Origin: Chryseobacterium sp. 39-10
GTDB lineage: Bacteria; Bacteroidota; Bacteroidia; Flavobacteriales; Weeksellaceae
Direction of reading: 5' to 3'
NCBI GenBank assembly: GCA_001898255.1
Contig: MKTK01000006.1
Location: 89,197 to 153,196, forward strand
DNA: 64,000 nucleotides
This document shows positions 51,782 to 61,316 of this stretch, in pieces. The translations under genes and the position numbers were made by a program. The notes under the pieces were generated by a model. It had not been told where the DNA came from. It was given only the letters and a program-made list of their open reading frames with translations, and searched no databases. Positions within the stretch are counted from its first letter, which is position 1. Every line of letters begins with the position of its first letter.

Positions 51782-53194
51782 ATGAATCTATTTATACAAC
51801 TATCGTCGCTTAAGAATTATTTTCTTGGTTTGGCAACATCAGGAGTAGTATTTGCCGGAGGATTGTACTACTTTAACAGTAATGACCGTGAAAAAAGCGA
51901 TTCCCAAGAGTACCTGAATACAGAATTTGAGAAACCAAAAAAAACCAATCCAAAATCATTCAACCCTAATCATTTAACCGATAATGAATGGAGAGCACTT
52001 GGCTTTTCGGAAAAACAAGTAACAACAATATTGAAGTACAAGCAAGTCGTAGGTGGTGAATTCCGCTCCAAAGAGCAGCTCAAAAAATGCTATGCCATTT
52101 CTGAAGATAAATTTTCTGAATTGGAACCTTATATCATTCTTCCAGAACACAATGAAAATCAATTCACCCAAAATTCTCGAAAAAAATTTAGTAATGATCA
52201 GGGTTTTTCAAACTTCCCACCCTTTTCCACAAGAAAAGATCATCAATTAAAAATATCTGGAAAATTCAATCCCGACCATTACAGCGAAGCCGATTTCATC
52301 AATATGGGATTTACCGAGAAGCAGGCAGGTTCCATTATGAAATACAAGCGCTACTTGGGTGGAAGCTTTATCAGCAAGGATAAATTAAAGGCATGCTTTG
52401 TCATCAGTGATGAAAACTACCGAAAAATGGAACCTTACCTTCTACTTCCGGACACTGCACCAAACAATGTTACACCAAAAATAAATACACAAAACATTGT
52501 AACACGCGAAATAGTAAAAATTCAATACCAAAATTTTGACCCCAACGAAACTGATTTTGAAGGTTGGAAAAATCTGGGCTTCACCGACAAACAGGCGCAA
52601 ACCATCATTAATTATAGAGATCGCTACTTGAAGGGCAGATTTAAAACCATAGATGAAATCGCCAATTGCTACGCAATTTCACCAGACAAATTTGAAGAAA
52701 TGAAACCTTTTATGCAGCTCAAATCTGAAATACCCATAAAAACAGAAATTCGGAAAAACCAACCATACTCTTCCGAAAACATAAAAACATCAACTGCGGA
52801 AGCTGTCACCGATTTCTCGAAAACCGACCTCAACGAAATCACATACAAACAACTAATTGAATATGGATTTGATGAAAAAAGTGCTGCAAGTTATATTGGT
52901 TTCAGAAATAAACTGGGTGGATTTGTGAACAAAAATCAAATTCTTGATACCTATAACATCGACAAAGCACTTATTCAGCGACTGATTTACATTGCACCTC
53001 TTTACACCCAAAATGTGCAGAAATACTCATTGATGAACGCACCAGAACCCTGGCTCAAAAATCACCCTTACTTTAAATATTATGCCGACAAAATTATCTA
53101 TTACCGTATTTCGTTCAATGATGAAAAGAAGTTTTTCCGAATGATGAAAGTGAAGCCCGAATACGAAGCCAAAATGCGGCTTTACCTCCAATAA
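51782..53194 (+). CDS. tandem helix-hairpin-helix (ComEA-like) domain protein
   Basis: N-terminal TM/signal segment, then four related units beginning FNPNHLTDNEWRALGFSEKQVTTILKYK, FNPDHYSEADFINMGFTEKQAGSIMKYK, FDPNETDFEGWKNLGFTDKQAQTIINYR, DLNEITYKQLIEYGFDEKSAASYIGFR. ATG at 51782 preferred. Confidence 0.85.
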   Translation: MNLFIQLSSLKNYFLGLATSGVVFAGGLYYFNSNDREKSDSQEYLNTEFEKPKKTNPKSFNPNHLTDNEWRALGFSEKQVTTILKYKQVVGGEFRSKEQLKKCYAISEDKFSELEPYIILPEHNENQFTQNSRKKFSNDQGFSNFPPFSTRKDHQLKISGKFNPDHYSEADFINMGFTEKQAGSIMKYKRYLGGSFISKDKLKACFVISDENYRKMEPYLLLPDTAPNNVTPKINTQNIVTREIVKIQYQNFDPNETDFEGWKNLGFTDKQAQTIINYRDRYLKGRFKTIDEIANCYAISPDKFEEMKPFMQLKSEIPIKTEIRKNQPYSSENIKTSTAEAVTDFSKTDLNEITYKQLIEYGFDEKSAASYIGFRNKLGGFVNKNQILDTYNIDKALIQRLIYIAPLYTQNVQKYSLMNAPEPWLKNHPYFKYYADKIIYYRISFNDEKKFFRMMKVKPEYEAKMRLYLQ

Positions 53195-53222
53195 AAAATT
53201 CAGCCCAAAAAAGCTGAATTTT
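53195..53222 (+). terminator. terminator after HhH protein gene
   Basis: AAAATTCAGC...GCTGAATTTT. Confidence 0.8.
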
Positions 53223-53229
53223 AAATAAT

Positions 53230-53307
53230 TGTCTAAACTTTTATTTCTTTTGATTTTGAGAGACTTTTGTTTAAAACTGTTAACTCTTTTTGGTAAAAAT
53301 TTAGACA
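53230..53307. mobile_element. possible MITE or IS remnant bounded by 14-bp inverted repeats
   Basis: TGTCTAAACTTTTA (53230-53243) vs reverse complement of TAAAAATTTAGACA (53294-53307): 13/14 match, TG...CA termini, 78 bp total, no coding content. Confidence 0.4.
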
Positions 53308-53331
53308 GTTGCTAAAAGGTTTCTCTTCATA

Positions 53332-55215
53332 TTACTGCTTAATAAACTTCACCGGCTGCCCGTCGATTTGAAGCACATAAACACCAGGTGTCAGTTTTTG
53401 AACATTGAGCGCAGCATTGTTTTGAAAAGGAAGCGTAAAGGTTTGCAACACCTTGCCGGAAAGATCAAGAATTGAACCCCGCTGCACTTTATTCAACTGC
53501 TGTCCTTTTACTGTCAACATATCCTTCACCGGATTAGGATAAACAACTACGGAATTTTGTGTGATAGAATTGATTTCCGCGGCAGACATCGTTCCTATCC
53601 CTTCACAAAAATTAGTTCCGTGAACTGTCCACTCACCCATGGTAAAAGTAGCATTCGGCTGAACCACAGAGGAATTTCTATAAAGCGATACATTGCCGAG
53701 AGTTGCAAAATTATTGACGCCCTGTGTTCCAATAGCGTCAACCGTAGCAGAAGGCGATCCTGCATATCGAAGCTCCAAATAGTTGCTACCATCGAAAGTC
53801 AGCTGAGGGGCTGCGGTGACAAACCTCGCCTGCTTATTGGTAATGCACGAAAAATTAGCTCTTGGATTCAGCACCACAAAATTGGACTGATCTTCTACCA
53901 CACCTTCCAATTCGTAGGGAGCAGGAAAATAATAATTGGAATTGTAAAATTGGATGCTTAATCTGTATTTGTTCAAATTTACAGCATGCCCAGTTCGATT
54001 GGTAATTTCCACCGCATGATTGTTGTCGCTTCCCTCCAAATACTTGGTAATCATAAGATCTTTCGCATACACGTCTGATTCCAGTGTAGTTGATGCTGCC
54101 ACATTACTTTCTGCAGCATCCATATAATTGTCATTATATGGTTTCACTGTAAAATTATATAGAGTGGAAGGCGTTAAATGGTCAGCAACAAAAGTGTTTC
54201 CTTTGGAGTAACCAATGTAGATCCCATTCTGATAAACTTTATATCCTAAAACGGAGGCATCACTCGAAGGTGTCCAGCTTAACTTAACAAAATACGCGCT
54301 GGTTTGTGCAACCGAAAGATCCGAAACTGCCTGCGGAGAAACTGATGATGTGGTTTGTCCCCAAATCATATTAACCCATTCGGGGTGATCAATGAATGGG
54401 TTTCGGTTCTGTTGAACGTTATAAACACTATTATTTCTGGCAATTTCGCGGGGCGAAACAGGGTCCTGATTATGCCATTGCAACAACAAGTTGATATACC
54501 AATCCTCGAAAGCTTTTTCCTCAGTTCCATCCAACGGCGAAGTATCATTCGCCGGAGAAGTACCATTATAAAAATTAAATGAATTCAGTTTACCTTCGTA
54601 GCGCACAGCAAAGTAGAGCAAGGATCTAGCTATATCTCCTTTGAACTGATTGTGCGGTTCATAAACCCTACCGGTGTATGCAGAACCAGGTGTGGCATTT
54701 CTCCCAATTTTGGAACCATTGGTAAAGGTGTAATACACATAAGACGGTGTGGTTGTCGAAATTCCGTACGGATAATTGCTCCTAAGCTGGTTGATACGTG
54801 CATCCGTAGGAATCACAAAAAACAAATCCGAATACATCGGATAATTACTGTTAAAACTACTTTGAGGCATCTGATGCTCACGATTCCAGCCAAGACCTTC
54901 CGCATTGGCGGAACCAATCATTTGTTGGTTGGTATAATGATAAGCTGTTGCTCCACTCGGATTACTGGAGTAAATATCTAACAAATAGGTATTGTTGCTG
55001 CTATCAAAATCGTAAAACCTGTCAATGTCTGTCTGGTTGTACAAATTTTGTAAGTCACCGTAATGCCAATTGATATTTTTTGCAGCGATAATGTCGTGAA
55101 TTTTCGATTTCAATGCATAGCCAATAAGTCCCGAAGTTCCGTCGTAATAATTTGCCGGCAACTGCGAATAAGCCACAAAAGGCAACATCAAAAAAGAAAG
55201 TAATAGTTTTTTCAT
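53332..55215 (-). CDS. endonuclease I family protein with fibronectin III/LTD-like regions and T9SS sorting domain
   Basis: GLGWNREHQMPQSSFNSNYPMYSDLFFVIPTDARINQLRSNYPYG (endonuclease I signature), Fn3-like segment, C-terminal VVYPNPVKDMLTVKGQQL...GVYVLQIDGQPVKFIKQ. ATG at 55215 (MKKLLLSF) preferred over 55221. Confidence 0.92.
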   Translation of the reverse strand: MKKLLLSFLMLPFVAYSQLPANYYDGTSGLIGYALKSKIHDIIAAKNINWHYGDLQNLYNQTDIDRFYDFDSSNNTYLLDIYSSNPSGATAYHYTNQQMIGSANAEGLGWNREHQMPQSSFNSNYPMYSDLFFVIPTDARINQLRSNYPYGISTTTPSYVYYTFTNGSKIGRNATPGSAYTGRVYEPHNQFKGDIARSLLYFAVRYEGKLNSFNFYNGTSPANDTSPLDGTEEKAFEDWYINLLLQWHNQDPVSPREIARNNSVYNVQQNRNPFIDHPEWVNMIWGQTTSSVSPQAVSDLSVAQTSAYFVKLSWTPSSDASVLGYKVYQNGIYIGYSKGNTFVADHLTPSTLYNFTVKPYNDNYMDAAESNVAASTTLESDVYAKDLMITKYLEGSDNNHAVEITNRTGHAVNLNKYRLSIQFYNSNYYFPAPYELEGVVEDQSNFVVLNPRANFSCITNKQARFVTAAPQLTFDGSNYLELRYAGSPSATVDAIGTQGVNNFATLGNVSLYRNSSVVQPNATFTMGEWTVHGTNFCEGIGTMSAAEINSITQNSVVVYPNPVKDMLTVKGQQLNKVQRGSILDLSGKVLQTFTLPFQNNAALNVQKLTPGVYVLQIDGQPVKFIKQ

Positions 55216-55413
55216 AGCCAATTTTTTCAGGGCAAAAGTACGATTTATGTTGAATGAAAAATAAGCATCCGTACAATTTTTTTTAATTTTTTCATGAAAA
55301 GGAACAATACAATAAATTAATAATCAAACAATTATAAACACGACCATGACAATAACAGAAAACGTTCAAAATTTTACTCTTTTTATTTATCTTTGAGCCA
55401 AACTTAACAAAAA

Positions 55414-56541
55414 ATGACTGACAATATCAAGATGATTGCCGAAACAGCAAAAGACTTCGCTGAGAAAAATATCCGCCCTTACATTATGGATTGGGATGAG
55501 AGTCAAACCTTCCCTGTAGAACTATTTCATGAGTTGGGCGAACTTGGTTTTATGGGAATTGTGATTCCTGAGGAATATGGTGGTTCTGGACTTGGTTATC
55601 AGGAATATGTGACTATTTTGGATGAAATTTCCCAAGTGGATCCCTCCATCGGATTATCTGTTGCAGCGCACAACTCGCTGTGCACCAATCATATTTATGA
55701 ATTCGGGAATGAAGAGCAAAGAAAAAAATGGCTGCCACAATTAGCTTCAGGAAAAGTAATCGGTGCTTGGGGTTTAACGGAACATAATACAGGGTCCGAC
55801 TCCGGTGGAATGTCCACAACTGCTGTAAAAGATGGCGATGAATGGATCATTAACGGTGCCAAAAACTTTATCACACACGCTATTTCCGGAGATATTGCTG
55901 TCGTAATGACCAGAACCGCAGAAAAAGGAGCTAAAGATAATTCCACCGCTTTTGTTCTGGAAAAAGGAATGCCCGGTTTTACTTCGGGGAAAAAAGAGAA
56001 TAAATTAGGAATGCGAGCTTCTGAAACGGCAGAACTAATCTTCGATAATGTAAGAGTTCCCGATTCTCACAGATTGGGAGAAGTGGGAAGTGGTTTCAAA
56101 CAAGCCATGAAAATTTTAGATGGCGGAAGGATATCTATTGCGGCTTTAAGTTTAGGCATCGCAAGAGGCGCTTATAAAGCTGCGCTGCAATATGCTCAGG
56201 AAAGACATCAGTTTGGGAAACCGATTTCCGATTTCCAGGCCATCAGTTTTATGCTTGCTGATATGGCCACCGAAATTGATGCTTCAGAATTACTAATCCG
56301 AAGAGCATCTGACTTAAAAAATGCGAAACAAAAAATGACTCGTGAAGGCGCCATGGCGAAGTTGTATGCTTCTGAAGCTTGTGTAAGAATTTCCAACAAC
56401 GCTTTGCAGATTTTCGGAGGTTACGGATATACAAAAGATTTTCCTGCCGAAAAATTCTACCGCGATTCTAAGCTCTGTACCATTGGGGAAGGAACTTCTG
56501 AAATCCAGCGATTGGTGATTGGGAGGGATATAACCCGGTAA
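55414..56541 (+). CDS. acyl-CoA dehydrogenase
   Basis: GAWGLTEHNTGSDSGGMSTTAVKDGDEWIINGAKNFITHA, QIFGGYGYTKDFPAEKFYRDSKLCTIGEGTSEIQRLVIGRDI. Confidence 0.97.
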   Translation: MTDNIKMIAETAKDFAEKNIRPYIMDWDESQTFPVELFHELGELGFMGIVIPEEYGGSGLGYQEYVTILDEISQVDPSIGLSVAAHNSLCTNHIYEFGNEEQRKKWLPQLASGKVIGAWGLTEHNTGSDSGGMSTTAVKDGDEWIINGAKNFITHAISGDIAVVMTRTAEKGAKDNSTAFVLEKGMPGFTSGKKENKLGMRASETAELIFDNVRVPDSHRLGEVGSGFKQAMKILDGGRISIAALSLGIARGAYKAALQYAQERHQFGKPISDFQAISFMLADMATEIDASELLIRRASDLKNAKQKMTREGAMAKLYASEACVRISNNALQIFGGYGYTKDFPAEKFYRDSKLCTIGEGTSEIQRLVIGRDITR

Positions 56542-56557
56542 ATCATAAAAAATTAGT

Positions 56558-56585
56558 AAAGTCGTTTCCATCGGGAAGCGACTTT
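56558..56585 (+). terminator. terminator after acyl-CoA dehydrogenase
   Basis: aaGTCGtTTCC-atc-GGGAAgCGACtt hairpin followed by T run. Confidence 0.7.
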
Positions 56586-56632
56586 TTTATTTTTACACGA
56601 CGAATGTATATCTTTGTTCAAATTTAAAGTTA

Positions 56633-57100
56633 ATGGAGAAAATTGATGCACTGAATCAGGTTGCAGAATTTCATAAAACCTTCAACGCGCCTATTCTTGA
56701 GACTCCTCAGATTCCGTCTAAAGAAAGATGTGAGCTTCGCGTAAAACTTTTGCAGGAAGAACTTGACGAGCTGAAACAGGCAATCGCCGACAATGATCTT
56801 GTAGAAATTGCTGATGCATTGTGCGATTTGCAATATGTTTTAAGTGGCGCCGTTTTGGAGTTTGGGCTGGGAAATAAATTTAAGGAATTGTTCAATGAAG
56901 TTCAGCGCTCTAATATGTCTAAAGCATGTACGGATGAACAACAAGCAGAGGAAACTGTCGCTTTTTATAAAGACAGAGGCGAAGAAAGTTTCTATGAAAA
57001 ATCTGGCGATAAATTCAATGTTCATCGTATATCCGACAACAAAGTACTGAAAAATAAATACTATTCACCTGCAGACCTTGCGTCTATTTTGCAACAATAA
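56633..57100 (+). CDS. MazG-like nucleoside triphosphate pyrophosphohydrolase family protein
   Basis: RCELRVKLLQEELDELKQAIADNDLVEIADALCDLQYVLSGAVLEFGL (all-alpha NTP-PPase EExxE...EixDaxxD pattern). Confidence 0.88.
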   Translation: MEKIDALNQVAEFHKTFNAPILETPQIPSKERCELRVKLLQEELDELKQAIADNDLVEIADALCDLQYVLSGAVLEFGLGNKFKELFNEVQRSNMSKACTDEQQAEETVAFYKDRGEESFYEKSGDKFNVHRISDNKVLKNKYYSPADLASILQQ

Positions 57101-57106
57101 CACCCC

Positions 57107-57670
57107 ATGAAAAAACAAGTAAAATCATTGCTTATACTATTAGCAACAACGTTGGCTATTTACTCTTGCCACGCGCAGAAAACAGTGGTCAATCGTGAAG
57201 TAGATACCACCAATGACGGTAAAATGCTTTTAGGTTATCAAACCAAAAGTCAGCTGCTAAAAGAACCGTACAGCGATTGGTACACCAAAGAACATGACGA
57301 GTATAAACTTGATGAAGCTACTATTTCAGCGTTAAAAAAAGCCAAACTCAATTCTTATGGTATTACCGTTGTTTTGGGAACTTGGTGCAGCGACAGCCAT
57401 CGTGAGGTTCCTCGATTGATGAAAATATTAGAAGCAACCAATTACCCCGAAAGCAAACTCAAAATTGTGGCTGTCAACAGAAAAAAAGAGTCGCCGGGTG
57501 GCGAAGAAGGTGCTTGGAATATCCAACGCGTACCAACGGTGATTGTTGAAAAATATGGCAAAGAAATTGGAAGAGTGATCGAGATGCCCCAAACAGGTTT
57601 CATGGAGAAAGACCTGCTCGACATCATCAAAAAAAGTAAAACCTCCGTTAAAGACCTCTTTAAAAATTGA
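57107..57670 (+). CDS. thioredoxin-fold secreted/lipoprotein-like protein with WCSDS motif
   Basis: Signal MKKQVKSLLILLATTLAIYSCHAQ; ITVVLGTWCSDSHREVPRLMKILE...NIQRVPTVIVEKYGKEIGRV. Confidence 0.82.
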   Translation: MKKQVKSLLILLATTLAIYSCHAQKTVVNREVDTTNDGKMLLGYQTKSQLLKEPYSDWYTKEHDEYKLDEATISALKKAKLNSYGITVVLGTWCSDSHREVPRLMKILEATNYPESKLKIVAVNRKKESPGGEEGAWNIQRVPTVIVEKYGKEIGRVIEMPQTGFMEKDLLDIIKKSKTSVKDLFKN

Positions 57671-58281
57671 AAAATTTAAACAAAACATTATCATTTCTAG
57701 CAGGAGCAGCGGCAATGCTGTTTCTGTTTTTTGTTTGGAATAAAATCACCAAGAAAAGTGATGATAAAATTCAAAACGATGTGTACATCATCACCAACCA
57801 AATTCGGAAGATGAATAAAATGGTGGTTATAGAGCAAGATTTTTCGAGTATGCAGAAGACCAAAATCACTTCTCAACTACTGGGAAATCCCCTTCTGCCC
57901 TCTTTTCAGAAAGAAATCATAACTTTTACCAAGACCAATGCGCAGGTTTCTTACGATTTGAATCAAATGAAAATTGATGTAGATTCTGTTAATAAAAAAC
58001 TCATTGTAACGCAGTTGCCGGACCCTCAAATAAGAATTATCCCCAGCGTAGAAATACAATCGATGGACGATTCTTTCTTTAACCGTTTTAATGAAAATGA
58101 TATAAAAAAAATCACGCAATACGCTAAAGACAACGCCGCAAAGACGGTCAATCAAGAACAGCTGAAAGCAGATGGTAAAAAACAATTGTTGGAAAATTTG
58201 GATCATATTTTTGTTTTGGCAAAAGCTTTGAACTATAAAATCGAGGATAAAACCGGACAAATTGATTTTTCTAAACTTTAA
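57667..58281 (+). CDS. DUF4230-like membrane-anchored protein
   Basis: N-terminal TM, then long alpha/beta region with QLPDPQIRIIPSVEIQSMDDSFFNRF; TTG start overlapping upstream TGA. Confidence 0.72.
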   Translation: MKNLNKTLSFLAGAAAMLFLFFVWNKITKKSDDKIQNDVYIITNQIRKMNKMVVIEQDFSSMQKTKITSQLLGNPLLPSFQKEIITFTKTNAQVSYDLNQMKIDVDSVNKKLIVTQLPDPQIRIIPSVEIQSMDDSFFNRFNENDIKKITQYAKDNAAKTVNQEQLKADGKKQLLENLDHIFVLAKALNYKIEDKTGQIDFSKL

Positions 58282-58287
58282 AATGAA

Positions 58288-58464
58288 ATGATTATGGGCA
58301 ACAATAATAAAGAAAAGACCAAAAAAGCGGATATTCAGAAGCAAAATGAGGATTTTCCGAATATTCCTGCATCAACAGAAAAAGTAAACAAGGATGAAAA
58401 GATAAAGAAGGAAGTAAAAGAATCTTCTAAACTTCATCATTCCGGAAAAACAGACAATGAATAA
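58288..58464 (+). CDS. small charged hypothetical protein (58 aa)
   Basis: MIMGNNNKEKTKKADIQKQNEDFPNIPASTEKVNKDEKIKKEVKESSKLHHSGKTDNE; just below the ORF-track cut-off, immediately downstream of DUF4230-like gene and followed by a terminator. Confidence 0.55.
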   Translation: MIMGNNNKEKTKKADIQKQNEDFPNIPASTEKVNKDEKIKKEVKESSKLHHSGKTDNE

Positions 58465-58465
58465 T

Positions 58466-58490
58466 GCGAATTTTTAAATTCGCTTTTTTT
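58466..58490 (+). terminator. terminator
   Basis: GCGAATTT..AAATTCGC followed by T run. Confidence 0.75.
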
Positions 58491-58645
58491 GTGGCTATAC
58501 CTCCCGAAACTTGTTAAAAATAGCTTGTTTTAAAAATAAGTGACTGTTTCAATTTTATTGCGAAAAATTTTAAACACGTTCTGAATACCAATCCTATATT
58601 TTCATAAAAAATCCGTATTTTTGCATCTTATAATTTTTTTTAAAA

Positions 58646-60565
58646 ATGATCAAGATCACTCTTCCAGACGGGAGCATTAAAGAGTTTGAAAGCGCGGTTA
58701 CTCCGCTCGAAGTCGCAAAATCAATCAGTGAAGGTTTGGCAAGAAACACCATTTCTGCCATCGTGAACGGAACACAGACCGAGGTTTCAACACCCATCAC
58801 GACAGATTCTACGGTACAACTCCTTACTTGGAATGATGATATGGGTAAGAAAGCATTTTGGCATTCATCTGCCCACCTTTTGGCACAGGCAATAATGGAA
58901 TTTTATCCTAATGCCCAGCTCACTATTGGTCCTCCTATTGAAAACGGTTTTTACTATGATGTAGATTTTGGCGATGAATCTTTAAGCGAAAAAGATTTTG
59001 AGAAAATCGAGAAAAAAATGCTTGAAAACGCTCGAAAAGATTTTACATTCAGCAAATATCCGGTTTCTAAAGCGGAGGCATTAAAAGTGTATGCCGATAA
59101 CCCTTACAAGACCGAACTTATTGAAAATCTGAACGATGGAGAAATCACTTTCGTAACCCACGACAACTTTACTGATCTTTGTCGAGGAGGTCATATTCCC
59201 TCCACCGGCATCGTCAAAGCAGTGAAAATTCTTAATGCTGCAGGCGCTTACTGGCGAGGAGATGAAAAAAACAAGCAATTAACAAGAGTGTATGCTATTT
59301 CTTTCCCCAAACAGAAAGAGCTGACCGAATATATTGAAAAGTTAGAAGAAGCGAAACGTCGAGATCACCGTAAACTGGGAAAAGAGCTTGGCATCTTTGC
59401 CTTCTCGGAAAAAGTGGGTGCAGGACTTCCGTTATGGTTACCAAAAGGAACCGCACTGAGAAGAAAATTAGAAAACTTCCTTTCGGAGGCGCAAAAAAAA
59501 TCCGGTTACGAATTTGTGATGACACCACATATTGGTGCTAAAGAACTTTATGTAACTTCAGGACACTGGGATAAATACGGAGCCGACAGCTTCCAGCCCA
59601 TTAAAACACCTAATGAAGGAGAAGAGTTCTTATTGAAACCTATGAACTGCCCGCACCATTGCGAGATTTATAAAGTTGGGCAATGGTCTTATAAAGATTT
59701 ACCCAAACGATACGCAGAGTTTGGTACTGTTTATCGATATGAACAATCAGGTGAGCTCCATGGTTTAACCCGGGTTCGTGGCTTTACTCAAGATGATGCA
59801 CACTTGTTCTGTACTCCCGATCAGTTGTTGGCAGAGTTCGAAAATGTAATTGATTTAACTTTGTATGTATTCAAATCTTTAGGTTTTGAAGATTTCATCA
59901 CACAGGTTTCTCTTCGTGATCCTGATCATAAAGAAAAATACATCGGTAGCGATGAAAACTGGAAAAAAGCTGAAGACGCCATTATACATGCCGCTGAAAA
60001 GAAAGGATTGAAAACCGTTGTAGAATATGGTGAAGCCGCCTTCTACGGTCCTAAACTGGATTTCATGGTGAAAGATGCTTTAGGCAGAAGATGGCAGCTA
60101 GGAACCATTCAGGTTGACTATAACCTGCCCGAGCGATTTGATTTGTGGTACACCGGTAGTGATAACGAGAAGCACAGGCCAATCATGATCCACAGAGCTC
60201 CATTTGGATCTATGGAAAGATTTATAGCGATCCTTATTGAGAACACTGCAGGAGATTTCCCATTGTGGTTAGCTCCAGATCAGTTTATCATTTTGCCTAT
60301 CAGTGAAAAATATACCGATTACGCAAAAAAAGTTTCAACTATGTTGGAAAATCACGATATTTGCGGACTGATTGACGAGCGAAACGAAAAAACAGGCAAG
60401 AAAATTCGCGATGCGGAAATCAAAAAATATCCGTTTATGCTGATTGTAGGAGAAAATGAAGAATTGAACGGAACCGTTTCGGTACGAAGAAGAGGTGAAG
60501 GAGATTTGGGCGCAATGAGCGTTGAAGATTTCGCCAACTACTTTAAAAAAGAAGCAACTATTTAG
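58646..60565 (+). CDS. thrS: threonine--tRNA ligase
   Basis: 639 aa with TGS domain, editing domain [33 protein letters not shown], catalytic [12 protein letters not shown] and [26 protein letters not shown]. Confidence 0.98.
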   Translation: MIKITLPDGSIKEFESAVTPLEVAKSISEGLARNTISAIVNGTQTEVSTPITTDSTVQLLTWNDDMGKKAFWHSSAHLLAQAIMEFYPNAQLTIGPPIENGFYYDVDFGDESLSEKDFEKIEKKMLENARKDFTFSKYPVSKAEALKVYADNPYKTELIENLNDGEITFVTHDNFTDLCRGGHIPSTGIVKAVKILNAAGAYWRGDEKNKQLTRVYAISFPKQKELTEYIEKLEEAKRRDHRKLGKELGIFAFSEKVGAGLPLWLPKGTALRRKLENFLSEAQKKSGYEFVMTPHIGAKELYVTSGHWDKYGADSFQPIKTPNEGEEFLLKPMNCPHHCEIYKVGQWSYKDLPKRYAEFGTVYRYEQSGELHGLTRVRGFTQDDAHLFCTPDQLLAEFENVIDLTLYVFKSLGFEDFITQVSLRDPDHKEKYIGSDENWKKAEDAIIHAAEKKGLKTVVEYGEAAFYGPKLDFMVKDALGRRWQLGTIQVDYNLPERFDLWYTGSDNEKHRPIMIHRAPFGSMERFIAILIENTAGDFPLWLAPDQFIILPISEKYTDYAKKVSTMLENHDICGLIDERNEKTGKKIRDAEIKKYPFMLIVGENEELNGTVSVRRRGEGDLGAMSVEDFANYFKKEATI

Positions 60566-60588
60566 AATAACCCTTAAAATATAAACCC

Positions 60589-61152
60589 ATAGCACAGAAA
60601 TTTAATTATCGAGGTAGAGGTCCACAAAGACGTGTACAGGAAGATTTGCACCAGATCAACGAAAAGATTCGGGCAAAGGAAATACGTTTGGTAGGTGATA
60701 ACGTGGAGCCCGGTGTTTATCCGCTGGCCAAAGCATTGCAAATGGCCAAAGATCAGGAACTTGATTTGGTGGTGATCTCCGACAAGCAAGAACCTTATAT
60801 TTCCAGAATTCTCGACTACAAAAAGTTCCTTTACGAGCAGAAAAAAAAGCAGAAGGAGCTGAAGGCAAAGCAAGTAAAAGTAGTCGTAAAAGAAATCCGA
60901 TTCGGTCCGCAAACCGATGATCATGATTACGATTTTAAGAAAAAACATGCTGAAAAATTCCTAGAAGAAGGATCGAAACTGAAAACTTATGTTTTCTTCA
61001 AAGGACGTTCTATCATCTTCAAAGATCAGGGAGAGATTTTGTTACTAAAACTGGCGCAGGAACTGGAACATGTTGGTAAAGTTGACCAACTGCCAAAGCT
61101 GGAAGGCAAAAGAATGATTATGATGATGAGCCCTAAAAAACCAGCGAAGTAA
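60589..61152 (+). CDS. infC: translation initiation factor IF-3 with apparent AUA start
   Basis: In-frame reading from ata at 60589: (M)[52 protein letters not shown]...; in-frame stop at 60568; ORF track begins at internal TTG 60646. Confidence 0.93.
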   Translation: MAQKFNYRGRGPQRRVQEDLHQINEKIRAKEIRLVGDNVEPGVYPLAKALQMAKDQELDLVVISDKQEPYISRILDYKKFLYEQKKKQKELKAKQVKVVVKEIRFGPQTDDHDYDFKKKHAEKFLEEGSKLKTYVFFKGRSIIFKDQGEILLLKLAQELEHVGKVDQLPKLEGKRMIMMMSPKKPAK

Positions 61153-61178
61153 GGCCTAATAAAATTGATAGTATTATT

Positions 61179-61206
61179 AAAGAGGTTTCATTTTAGAAAT
61201 CTCTTT
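61179..61206 (+). terminator. hairpin/terminator between infC and rpmI
   Basis: AAAGAGGTTTC-attttа region-GAAATCTCTTT with G-T wobble followed by T run. Confidence 0.7.
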
Positions 61207-61248
61207 TTTTAGCATCCATTTTTATTCAATACAAAACGCAGAAAGCCC

Positions 61249-61279
61249 TTTGTCTATCTGCGAAATTTTTGTAATTTTG
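61249..61279 (+). promoter_or_regulatory. putative Bacteroidota sigma-A promoter for rpmI-rplT (TTTG-N19-TAATTTTG)
   Basis: TTTG at 61249-61252 and TAATTTTG at 61272-61279, spacing 19 nt. Confidence 0.7.
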
Positions 61280-61316
61280 CACTCTCAATATTGATAACAG
61301 ACAAAAAATTAACAAA

